From: DATJXG01 sp035500455
GTDB lineage: Bacteria > Acidobacteriota > Terriglobia > Terriglobales > Acidobacteriaceae
DNA length: 13,018 nt
Reading direction: 5' to 3'
Assembly (NCBI GenBank): GCA_035500455.1
Contig: DATJXG010000222.1
Span: 1 to 13,018 of the forward strand
The notes beneath the pieces were generated by a model that was not told the origin of the DNA, searched no databases, and worked only from the letters and a program-made list of their open reading frames with translations. Both the position numbers and the translations under genes were made by a program. Positions 6,298 through 12,457 of this stretch are shown here, in pieces. Each line of letters opens with the position of its first letter. The first letter of the stretch is position 1.

Positions 6298-7357
6298 CAA
6301 TCGAAATTTTGCGCAGCAGCTTGAAGTCGCTGAGCATCTTGCCCGTGCCCAGCACCACGCTGCACAGCGGATCATCGGCGATGGAAACCGGCAGTCCGGT
6401 TTCTTCGCGGATGCGCTTGTCCAGGTTCTTGAGCAGCGCCCCGCCGCCGGTAAGCACGATGCCGCGGTCGCTGATGTCGGCCGAAAGCTCGGGCGGCGTC
6501 CGCTCCAGGGCCACGCGGATGGCGTTCATGATCGTGGAAACGCACTCGCTGAGCGACTCCCGCACTTCGCTGTCATCCACGGTAATCGTCTTGGGCACGC
6601 CCTCGATCAGGTTGCGCCCTTTGATCTCCATGGTCAGCGGCTTGTCCAACGGATACGCGGAGCCGATTTCCATCTTGATCTGCTCCGCCGTGCGCTCGCC
6701 CACCAGCAGGTTATATTTCCGCTTGAGGTAGTTCATGATGGCCTCGTCCATCTGGTTTCCGGCCATGCGCACGGAACGCGAATAGACGATGCCGCTCAGA
6801 GAAATCACCGCGATATCGGTGGTTCCGCCTCCGATATCCACCACCATATTGCCCGAGGGCTCGGTAATCGGCAGCCCCGCGCCGATCGCCGCCACCATCG
6901 CCTGTTCTACCAGGTGAACCTCGCTGGCCTTGGCGCGATAGGCTGAGTCCATGACTGCGCGCTTTTCCACCTGGGTGATTTCCGAAGGCACCCCGATCAC
7001 AATCCGCGGATGCACCAGCATCTTGCGGTTGTGCGCCTTCTGGATGAAGTAGTTCAACATCTTCTCGGTGACTTTGAAGTCGGCGATCACGCCATCTTTC
7101 ATGGGCTTGATGGCAACGATGTTTCCCGGAGTGCGGCCCAGCATCTCCTTGGCCTCTTTGCCCACCGCCTCGACTTCCCCCGTGTTCTTGTTCATAGCCA
7201 CGATGGAAGGCTCGTTCACTACGATGCCCTTCCCGCGGGCGTACACCAGCGTGTTGGCGGTGCCGAGATCGATGGCCAGGTCGCTGGAGAAAATGCTGAA
7301 CAGCGACCGCATGTTGTGCAACCGCGTACTGGTCGAATGAAAGCCGTTGTTTGACAT
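6293..7357 (-). CDS. mreB: Rod shape-determining protein MreB (actin homologue)
   Basis: Cytoplasmic actin-like ATPase that forms membrane-bound filaments directing side-wall synthesis. Numbered from the start chosen here (354 aa), the ATPase motifs are phosphate-1 AIDLGTANT (28-36), phosphate-2 DIGGGTTD (174-181) and adenosine motif GIVLTGGGALL (299-309). The rest aligns in style with MreB to the C-terminus. The frame is open to 7528, but the extra 57 residues look like translated leader. I prefer ATG 7357 (MSNNGF, a weak AGAAG 9 nt upstream). ATG 7312 (MRSLFSIFSSDLAIDLG), 15 codons further in, also fits family length (339 aa). The hydrophobic N-terminus RSLFSIFSS could form the membrane-contacting helix. 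The stop codon lies inside heptad array D2. Confidence 0.97.
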   Translation of the reverse strand: MSNNGFHSTSTRLHNMRSLFSIFSSDLAIDLGTANTLVYARGKGIVVNEPSIVAMNKNTGEVEAVGKEAKEMLGRTPGNIVAIKPMKDGVIADFKVTEKMLNYFIQKAHNRKMLVHPRIVIGVPSEITQVEKRAVMDSAYRAKASEVHLVEQAMVAAIGAGLPITEPSGNMVVDIGGGTTDIAVISLSGIVYSRSVRMAGNQMDEAIMNYLKRKYNLLVGERTAEQIKMEIGSAYPLDKPLTMEIKGRNLIEGVPKTITVDDSEVRESLSECVSTIMNAIRVALERTPPELSADISDRGIVLTGGGALLKNLDKRIREETGLPVSIADDPLCSVVLGTGKMLSDFKLLRKISIE

Positions 7358-7395
7358 AAACGGAGTCTTCTCTCTAGAGTTTGCCGTCGTTAATA

Positions 7396-7409
7396 CGGAC
7401 CGTGGTCCG
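7396..7409. promoter_or_regulatory. Short palindrome in the mreB leader
   Basis: CGGACC-GT-GGTCCG is a perfect inverted repeat about 40 nt upstream of the preferred mreB start, inside the 220-nt FecR-mreB spacer. It could be a DNA-binding dyad. I see no convincing -35/-10 pair placed around it, so this is only a candidate. Confidence 0.25.
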
Positions 7410-7563
7410 GTTCGGATACCGCGAGCGCGGCCCCGGGGACTGCCAGGTTCCGGCTCGATCAGCCCTGATTCTACGGTCTTATTTCCGGAATCCTTAATTC
7501 TATTGGATAATCCCTGCCTGAATCGCAAAACTAAAGGTCTTGCCCCTCAGTTGCAATGCCCCA

Positions 7564-7577
7564 AACTGCCAACTCCC
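7564..7577. repeat. Two heptad units directly after the FecR gene stop
   Basis: AACTGCC and AACTCCC abut the TAA of the FecR-domain gene. The units belong to the AACTGNN family of array B2. On the mRNA strand CAGTT at this site can pair with AACTG about 11 nt further on. The array is short, so on its own it is weak evidence; its position matches the other junctions. Confidence 0.4.
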
Positions 7578-8852
7578 TTACTGAATCACAACCTTCTTCT
7601 GCTTGGTATTGACACCGCCGTGCGCGTTCTGCGCCGTAATGGTGATCACACTCTCGCCATCCGGCAGCGGGGGGGTAAAGTAGTGAAACCCTCCGTCCGC
7701 GCCGACGATGGGCACTTCCCGTCCATTCACCATCACCCGCGCCCCGGATTCGGTCTTGCCGATCACCTCGATCACGTGCCCATGCTGCACAAAAGGATCA
7801 AGTTCCAGGTTGATGGCCACCGACTCCTTGCCTTTCGGGATAATGGTAAACCTGTTTCGCTCGCTCTCCAGCGACTCCTTGCCCTCCTCGTCGTAGGACT
7901 GCACCATCCAGTAGTACGCCCCTTCGGTCAAGCCCGAAACCACTACATCGGCGCTGTTGACCTTGCGGTCCACCACGTCGGACGAAAAGTAAGGATTGCG
8001 CGAGATGCGCAGCCGGTAGCCCACGGCATTCTTCATCGGAGTCCAGGAGAACTCCACCGGCTTGGCGCCGCCGGAGGAAAAAATCGGCATCATGTTGGCC
8101 GGCGAGATGGGGCTGGGCGGTCCCGGCTGCTTCAGCTTGGCCATGCGCGGCGAATCCGCCTGAAAACTCACCTTCTCCCAATCCGCCAGGCGAACCGTCT
8201 CGCCGTTGCGCGTGACTTCTCCCTCGCCTTTTTTGATCAAAATTTCGTGTTGGTCAGCCTTGGGATCGTTGTGCACCATGGCGGCGCTCTGCGGCCCCAG
8301 GGAGGCCGTGGCTCCAGCCACCGTCACCTGCGACTTCGATCCCTGGGTGAAGGCACCGGTGGAGAGATCGACCGTGCCGGTATTCACCGAAACCGCCACG
8401 CTGGTCTGCTGTTTCTCGTTGGCGGCGTTCTCTTCAATCGCAATCAGCGAATCCTGCTTCACCGTGTAGTTGGTGCCGTCGCCAAAGACGATTTTCGCCA
8501 TGCCCTCGCCGCTGGTCTGCACCACATCGCCCTTTTCCAGCGGCACGTTGTAGTCCGCCGTGACCCAGGAGTTGCTGCTGGCCTTCTTCACCCGCACCGT
8601 CCCATCCAGTGCGGTAAAGTGCGCCTGCTGCGAACTCATGCCGCTGACCTTGTCCGGCGTGGCCGCCTGACCCGCCACCCACTCCAGCATATTGCCGGCG
8701 ACCTTGATTCCTTTTTCGGTCACTTCCGGAAAGGCGAAGTGCAAAATGACGAACAAAAGGAAGAGCACGGCCGCAATCGCCAGCATCACGCTGCGATAGG
8801 TGACCGTCTTCCATGCGATGTGGATCCCCGGCTTTTGAGTCGAAGACACCAA
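7578..8852 (-). CDS. Membrane-anchored FecR-domain protein with FN3-like and Ig-like C-terminal domains
   Basis: About 424 aa. A short cytoplasmic N-terminus (no DNA-binding domain) precedes one membrane helix (about 20-40), so the rest is predicted to be periplasmic. A FecR-like beta domain (about 77-190) shows ALDGTVRVKK, LEKGDVVQTSGEGMAKIVFGDGTNYTVK and GATASLGPQSA. A fibronectin-III-like domain (about 247-336) shows FSWTPMKNAVGYRLRIS and the YYWMVQSYDEEGKES strand pattern. A final beta domain (about 344-424) resembles Ig-like surface domains (IEVIGKTESGARVMVNGREV). The start is TTG 8852 or GTG 8849; neither has a good SD, while a promoter-like sequence lies just upstream. It is the first gene of the run, 220 nt ahead of mreB. 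A structural or sensory envelope role is inference from domains and position; no enzymatic motif is seen. Confidence 0.88.
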   Translation of the reverse strand: MVSSTQKPGIHIAWKTVTYRSVMLAIAAVLFLLFVILHFAFPEVTEKGIKVAGNMLEWVAGQAATPDKVSGMSSQQAHFTALDGTVRVKKASSNSWVTADYNVPLEKGDVVQTSGEGMAKIVFGDGTNYTVKQDSLIAIEENAANEKQQTSVAVSVNTGTVDLSTGAFTQGSKSQVTVAGATASLGPQSAAMVHNDPKADQHEILIKKGEGEVTRNGETVRLADWEKVSFQADSPRMAKLKQPGPPSPISPANMMPIFSSGGAKPVEFSWTPMKNAVGYRLRISRNPYFSSDVVDRKVNSADVVVSGLTEGAYYWMVQSYDEEGKESLESERNRFTIIPKGKESVAINLELDPFVQHGHVIEVIGKTESGARVMVNGREVPIVGADGGFHYFTPPLPDGESVITITAQNAHGGVNTKQKKVVIQ

Positions 8853-8877
8853 GGCCTAAACCCAACAAACTCCAGCG

Positions 8878-8906
8878 AATATGGGGTAACTGCGAGGTTA
8901 CCACAA
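8878..8906 (-). promoter_or_regulatory. Predicted promoter of the FecR-mre operon with dyad operator GGTAAC-N6-GTTACC
   Basis: On the minus strand TTGTGG (8901-8906) and CATATT (8878-8883) are separated by 17 nt and resemble -35 and -10 boxes (3/6 and 4/6 matches to the sigma70 consensus). Between and overlapping them lies a perfect 6+6 dyad, GGTAAC (8885-8890) and GTTACC (8897-8902), with a 6-nt spacer. This is a classic repressor-type placement. The predicted transcript start is about 20 nt ahead of the FecR start codon. The dyad is seen; promoter and operator function are inferred. Confidence 0.45.
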
Positions 8907-8994
8907 GGGTGACGGATGAGTATGCGCTAATTACCTTTGGTTCCAACCCCCCGGGGCATGTACGGGCGTCATCAGGCTGTAGCACGGAGGTGGG

Positions 8995-9129
8995 ATGGCG
9001 CTTCGAACCGCGGTGGCGAAGGGCTATGTCGTGTCATTCACTTTCATCGGTGGCAACGAAGACGAAACCGAGGAATTGTTGCAGGATCTAACTTTTGGAC
9101 CAGGCGCCGCCCCCAGGTCGCGGAAATAG
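8995..9129 (+). CDS. 44-codon ORF, probable C-terminal gene remnant
   Basis: An ATG at 8995 with GGAGG (8986-8990) 4 nt upstream opens a 44-codon frame containing AKGYVVSFTFIGGNEDETEE and then LLQDLTF. This beta-strand plus acidic helix pattern looks like the tail of a larger exported or envelope protein rather than a whole protein. An in-frame TAG lies 12 nt upstream of the ATG, so no longer product is possible here. The ribosome binding site is good, so expression as a small protein cannot be excluded. It sits in a decayed stretch between the mre run and a TPR pseudogene. Family unknown. Confidence 0.35.
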   Translation: MALRTAVAKGYVVSFTFIGGNEDETEELLQDLTFGPGAAPRSRK

Positions 9130-9217
9130 CTCGCCGCGCCGAGCAAGCCACGATTGCCCGGCCAAGGACAGGCCGCCTTCCGTCCACTAAGCGCAGTGCG
9201 CACGAAGTTCATTCGCA

Positions 9218-9494
9218 TCAGCCCAACCCAAGAATCCCGCCTTCAGTAAGCCGGGGGCAAACAACCTTTTTCACGATAGCCCGGTAACGCAATTCGGAGC
9301 GCAGAAAGTCGTAGCTGGGATCGTTCTGCAGAAAGACGAGCGCGGGGAATGCTCACGATACGCTTGTTCCAAGTACTCGAGGGCCTCCTCTTTGTGCCCG
9401 AATATGGCATATAGTTGTGCAAATTCCCAGGCTGAAGTCTTTTCTCTGGTGCTGGCCTTGAGATAGTTCAGCCACCAGTTCCCGACTGCCTCCT
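9218..9494 (-). pseudogene. Frameshifted C-terminal remnant of a TPR protein
   Basis: The upstream frame reads NWWLNYLKAST, then AWEFAQLYAIFGHKEEALEY and LEQAYREHSP. This is a TPR helix pair typical of the last repeat in winged-helix/TPR regulators. At about 9344-9345 one base is missing. In the next frame the expected tail continues as ALVFLQNDPSYDFLRSELRY, then RAIVKKVV, and stops at TGA 9218-9220. Compare AMVVLAVEPRLDPLRWDPRF in the intact paralogue at 9700. The upstream frame also runs on past 9494 to 9552, but that part is antisense to another gene remnant and has no TPR character. No N-terminal DNA-binding domain remains. It is therefore a truncated and frameshifted pseudogene. Confidence 0.75.
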
Positions 9495-9558
9495 TGGGCA
9501 CGCGCGTCACCCTGAGCTCAACGGTAGGCAACCTGCTGGCAGCTAAAGACAAAATGTA
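9495..9558 (+). pseudogene. 3'-end remnant of a paralogue of the secreted protein at 11705
   Basis: From 9495 the sequence aligns with 12261 onward, the last 17 codons plus 3' flank of the secreted-protein gene, at close to 88% identity over about 77 nt by eye. Shared landmarks are the codons for RVT and TVGNLL followed by GACAAAAT and TAGG. One G is missing within the GGGCAGC segment of the intact copy, so the frame passes the original stop and ends at TAG 9556-9558. All upstream coding sequence is gone; the TPR remnant abuts at 9494. Confidence 0.75.
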
Positions 9559-9695
9559 GGGGCAGGCGTCTCGCCCGTGCGAGAGTGGCAGGGGAGTTTC
9601 GGTCCCGGTTTCGACCTGCCGAGCGCTCTGGACCGCCGCCGCACGGGCTAGAGCCTGCCTTGAGAACGAAGTCGAGGGGACGCCCGCGCCTACAT
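9554..9695. repeat. 142-bp inverted-repeat element, copy 1
   Basis: Terminal inverted repeats ATGTAGGGGCAGGCGTC (9554-9570) and GACGCCCGCGCCTACAT (9679-9695) match at 15 of 17 positions. A second, nested pair lies inside: GCCCGTGCG (9573-9581) and CGCACGGGC (9640-9648), exact. There is no ORF of note and no transposase. It sits between a plus-strand gene end and the minus-strand regulator stop (9700), the same convergent position as copy 2 at 12321-12452. It could be a MITE-like element or a bidirectional termination structure; the sequence alone does not decide. Confidence 0.65.
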
Positions 9696-9699
9696 AAGC

Positions 9700-11436
9700 T
9701 TATAGCGGCAGCTTCAGCCTGGTCACGATCGCCTGAAACCGAGGGTCCCACCGCAAGGGATCGAGCCTGGGTTCCACGGCGAGAACGACCATCGCCCAGT
9801 CATGCTCGTCATAGGCCTGCTGCAGGAGTTTCAGCGCCCCATCGTTGTCGCCGAGCGCAATGTGGATGATGGCCAGGGTGTAAGCAGGCACAAACCCTGT
9901 TTTCTGCCGCTGCTCCAGACGGCGCAGGATCGCTCTTGCTTCCTCCTTGCGGCTCCCGGCCCACAGGCTGTATGCCATTTCCTCGAGCGCCAGGCTGCTG
10001 TCAGGATTGGCTTTGGCGACCATCTCCGCTTCCGCTATCGCTTCCTTGTACATCCTCTTTTGCGCATACACCCGTCCCAGCCAGAAGTGCGTGCGGTAGT
10101 AATCAGGATCGAGTTGCAGCGCCCTGCGGCCCTGCGCGATGGCCCCATCGTAGTCGCGAGCGTAATACAGCGTGCGCACCAGTTCAGCGTTGTTGGGCAA
10201 TGACAAGGGATCGGTGCGCATGGCCTGATTAATTTCCTGCCAGGCCTCCGCATGCCGCCGCTGCGCGGCCAGCAGCGCCGCGAAAATGCGGTGCGTGTTG
10301 GAATAACTGGGATTCAGCGCGATCGCGCGCTTGCACTCGCTTTCCGCGCCCGGCCAGTCCCAGGCGTCCATCAGTGCGTGGGCCATCGAACTATGCGACT
10401 CAGCCGTGCCTTCTCCCAGTTGCAATGCCTGGTGGGCGGCAGCCGCGATCCTGGGCGTGCCCTCGGCGGGCGAGATGGCATCGGTGATGACCAGAAAGCG
10501 ATAGCAATCCGACAGCCCGGAGTACGCCTCTCCGAAACTGGGATCGCGGTTGATCGCTTGCTGAAAGTAAGTGATCGCTTTCTTATATCCTTCGCCGGTG
10601 AATTGGTTGGAGAAGTACCGTCCCCGGAGATAGGCTTCGTTTGCTTCCGGATCGGGGTGCGATCTTGCCGTCCGGCCGGCATATTCAGGACCCAAAGTCA
10701 CTTCAATCTTCCCCGCTACCTCCCGTGCCACCTCCTCCTGCAGGGCAATGGAGTCGCCGATGTGCCGGTCATAGCGGTTCGCCCAGATGTGGAGCTGGTC
10801 GCGAGTACGGATCAACTGCGTGGTTATTCTTACCCGGTCTCCTTCGCGGCGAACGCTGCTCTCAAGGACATAATCCACGTTCAACTCTTGCCCGATCTGC
10901 TGAACATTCTTCGAAGTGCGCTTGTAGGCCATCGATGTGGTGCGGGCGATCACGCCCAGTTGATCGGGGCTTAGAGATCCGAGTTGGGCGATCATCTCCT
11001 CGGTCAGCCCGTCGCTGAGGTAGTCTTCGCTGGGGTTGCCACTGAGGTTTTCGAACGGGAGCACCGCCAGCATCACCGCTTGAGGCGTGGCTGACTCCTG
11101 CACGACAAAGCGATAGCCGAGGCGCGGTAGAGTCTCAACGTAGCGCGGGGCCTCCGCCGAGTCGCAAAGCACATCGCGGAGTTTCTTGATCGCACTGTTG
11201 AGACCATGGTCAAAATCCACGAACGTGTCGGCCGGCCATAAAGCCCGGTGCAACTCCTCGCGCGTGACCAGCTGCCCCTGCTGCTCCAGCAGCATCTGGA
11301 GCACCTGGAAAGCCTGCGGGGGCAGCTTTACCCGCAACCCATGCTTGAACAGTTCCTGCGTGGACGGACGAACTTCGTAGGGGCCGAAGCGAACGAGCTC
11401 TGGCGAGCGACGGGTTTCCACAGCGCAACACCCCAA
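9700..11436 (-). CDS. Winged-helix transcriptional regulator fused to TolB-like and TPR domains
   Basis: 578 aa from TTG 11436. Residues about 16-112 form an OmpR/CadC-type winged helix (VRFGPYEVRPSTQELFKHG, then PPQAFQVLQMLL, recognition-helix region DFDHGLNSAIKKLRDVL and wing RYVETLPRLGYRF). About 120-250 is the TolB N-terminal/FlgO-like domain common in this architecture (AVLPFENLSGNPSEDYLSDG, then LTEEMIAQLG, and WANRYDRHIGD). From about 265 to 560 are TPR-type repeats for protein contacts. CadC-like proteins usually have a membrane helix after the winged helix; none is seen here, so it is probably cytoplasmic. GTG 11421 (MET-ThrArgArg register, 573 aa) is an alternative start; neither has a strong SD. 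It is divergent from the secreted-protein gene, which it may control (inference). No phosphoacceptor domain is present. Confidence 0.9.
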   Translation of the reverse strand: MGCCAVETRRSPELVRFGPYEVRPSTQELFKHGLRVKLPPQAFQVLQMLLEQQGQLVTREELHRALWPADTFVDFDHGLNSAIKKLRDVLCDSAEAPRYVETLPRLGYRFVVQESATPQAVMLAVLPFENLSGNPSEDYLSDGLTEEMIAQLGSLSPDQLGVIARTTSMAYKRTSKNVQQIGQELNVDYVLESSVRREGDRVRITTQLIRTRDQLHIWANRYDRHIGDSIALQEEVAREVAGKIEVTLGPEYAGRTARSHPDPEANEAYLRGRYFSNQFTGEGYKKAITYFQQAINRDPSFGEAYSGLSDCYRFLVITDAISPAEGTPRIAAAAHQALQLGEGTAESHSSMAHALMDAWDWPGAESECKRAIALNPSYSNTHRIFAALLAAQRRHAEAWQEINQAMRTDPLSLPNNAELVRTLYYARDYDGAIAQGRRALQLDPDYYRTHFWLGRVYAQKRMYKEAIAEAEMVAKANPDSSLALEEMAYSLWAGSRKEEARAILRRLEQRQKTGFVPAYTLAIIHIALGDNDGALKLLQQAYDEHDWAMVVLAVEPRLDPLRWDPRFQAIVTRLKLPL

Positions 11437-11704
11437 AACTTAGCCGGGGAGTATATCACGGTGGATCAGATCCTACCTGCGGGCGTCGAACGCCACCGCG
11501 TATCCAGTTTCAATCCAGCAGCTTGCACGATGACTGGGAAAGGAGACACAAGCGAGACGATGGGCATTGCTCCCCGCTCCGAGTTCGGGCAGATTCACCC
11601 AACCTGATTCTGGGTTCTGATCGGTGGTCAGAGTGAGGTGGCCCCGACACATTCTGACTCGACCGGCGCAGAAAATCTATCGAAACTCAAAAGAGGAAAA
11701 CACA
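11437..11704. promoter_or_regulatory. Divergent intergenic region between regulator and secreted-protein gene
   Basis: 268 nt between divergent starts, so it should hold both promoters. Toward the regulator, TATACT on the minus strand (11450-11455) is a good -10 match, placing a transcript start only a few nt before the TTG and about 20 nt before the GTG start. No clear -35 accompanies it. A small dyad GGATC-A-GATCC (11463-11473) lies just upstream of that -10. Toward the plus-strand gene I see AGAGG before the ATG but no convincing promoter boxes. Confidence 0.35.
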
Positions 11705-12313
11705 ATGAAAACACTCCTTGGAAGGTTGATTGTGACGCTCGCAGCGCTCGCGCTGGGAGCAGTCCTGGTTCCTGTGGCGTCTGCCGGGTGTAATCCTTTA
11801 AATAAAGCGCACATCGCGCCGCAAGCGTGGGAAGGGCACGGCAGCCTCGCTCCAGAATTCCTGCTTATCTCCAACCACGGCCCGTCGATGGTCGGGATGT
11901 GGCATGTCTCCTTCATCGCCGAGGGCAACGGCCCAGGGCTTCCGCCAGATGGCGTGCAGGTGGACAATGCCCTTTCTCACTGGCACGTGGACGGCACCGA
12001 AGTCACGGTTTCGTCGCGCGCTCCGGAGACCGGTGACGTCTGCCTGGGCGTATGGAAGCGGGTTGGGGAGCGGCACTACCTGCTGAATCACTTCGGCATT
12101 TCATTCGACCCCTCCACCGATCCGAACAACCCGCAGGGCTTCGCCAATATCCGCCAGGACATCTGGCTGAGTCCCGACGGGAAGAGGTTCAAAGGTACGT
12201 TCACCATTGATCAGTTCGATCCGACCGGAAATCTGCTGGTCGAAATCAAAGGCAATCTGGTGGGCACGCGCGTCACCGTGAGCACAACGGTAGGCAACCT
12301 GTTGGGCAGCTAA
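11705..12313 (+). CDS. Small exported protein of unknown function
   Basis: 202 aa from ATG 11705, preceded by AGAGG with 8 nt spacing. The frame is open further upstream, but those codons lack protein character. Residues 1-27 are a signal peptide (basic start, long Ala/Leu core, cleavage probably after VASA). Cys29 two residues later leaves a weak lipobox alternative (SAGC). The mature part alternates short polar and hydrophobic strands, suggesting a beta-rich fold. Notable segments are MVGMWHVSFIAEGN (62-75), HWHVDGTEVTVSS (92-104), CLGVWKRVGERHYLLNHF (113-130), FANIRQDIWLSPDGKRFKGT (146-165) and FTIDQFDPTGN (166-176). I recognise the pattern as an uncharacterised, lipocalin-like family common in acidobacteria, but cannot name a domain. 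Cys29 and Cys113 could form a disulfide. A 3' remnant of a close paralogue lies at 9495. Confidence 0.85.
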   Translation: MKTLLGRLIVTLAALALGAVLVPVASAGCNPLNKAHIAPQAWEGHGSLAPEFLLISNHGPSMVGMWHVSFIAEGNGPGLPPDGVQVDNALSHWHVDGTEVTVSSRAPETGDVCLGVWKRVGERHYLLNHFGISFDPSTDPNNPQGFANIRQDIWLSPDGKRFKGTFTIDQFDPTGNLLVEIKGNLVGTRVTVSTTVGNLLGS

Positions 12314-12320
12314 GGACAAA

Positions 12321-12452
12321 ATCTAGGCGCGGGCGCCCCCGTCGTCGGTCGTCATCAAACTGGATCGAAAAAATGAGATACCCCTTCTGCAGTGGGCTTT
12401 GCTGACGACCGACGCCTGAAGACTGACGCCTGGGGACACCCCGCGCCTACAT
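12321..12452. repeat. 132-bp inverted-repeat element, copy 2, with nested heptad arrays
   Basis: Outer inverted repeats ATCTAGGCGCGGG (12321-12333) and CCCGCGCCTACAT (12440-12452) differ at one position and belong to the same family as the ends of copy 1 (9554-9695). Nested inside are inverted heptad arrays: GTCGTCG, GTCGTCA (12341-12354) and TGACGAC, CGACGCC, TGAAGAC, TGACGCC, TGGGGAC (12403-12437). CGTCGGTCGTCA (12343-12354) and TGACGACCGACG (12403-12414) form an exact 12-bp pair around a 48-nt core. It fills the gap between two convergent gene ends (stops at 12313 and 12458). Termination in both directions is plausible; no U-run is seen. Confidence 0.7.
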
Positions 12453-12457
12453 CAAAC

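Noticed and set aside
7358..7528. 57-residue N-terminal extension of MreB
   Set aside because: Not MreB-like, Gly/Pro/Arg-rich, includes a palindrome, and would make MreB far longer than usual.
7347..8912. 521-codon open frame on the plus strand, antisense to the FecR gene and mreB leader
   Set aside because: Same high-GC mirror effect; no recognisable protein features, and the opposite strand holds clear domains.
9271..9552. 93-codon minus-strand ORF taken as an intact gene
   Set aside because: Its first ~19 codons are antisense to the secreted-protein remnant and its last ~28 are out of frame with the TPR tail; better explained as a pseudogene.
9554..9695. Insertion sequence
   Set aside because: Terminal inverted repeats exist but there is no transposase frame or clear target duplication; recorded as an inverted-repeat element only.
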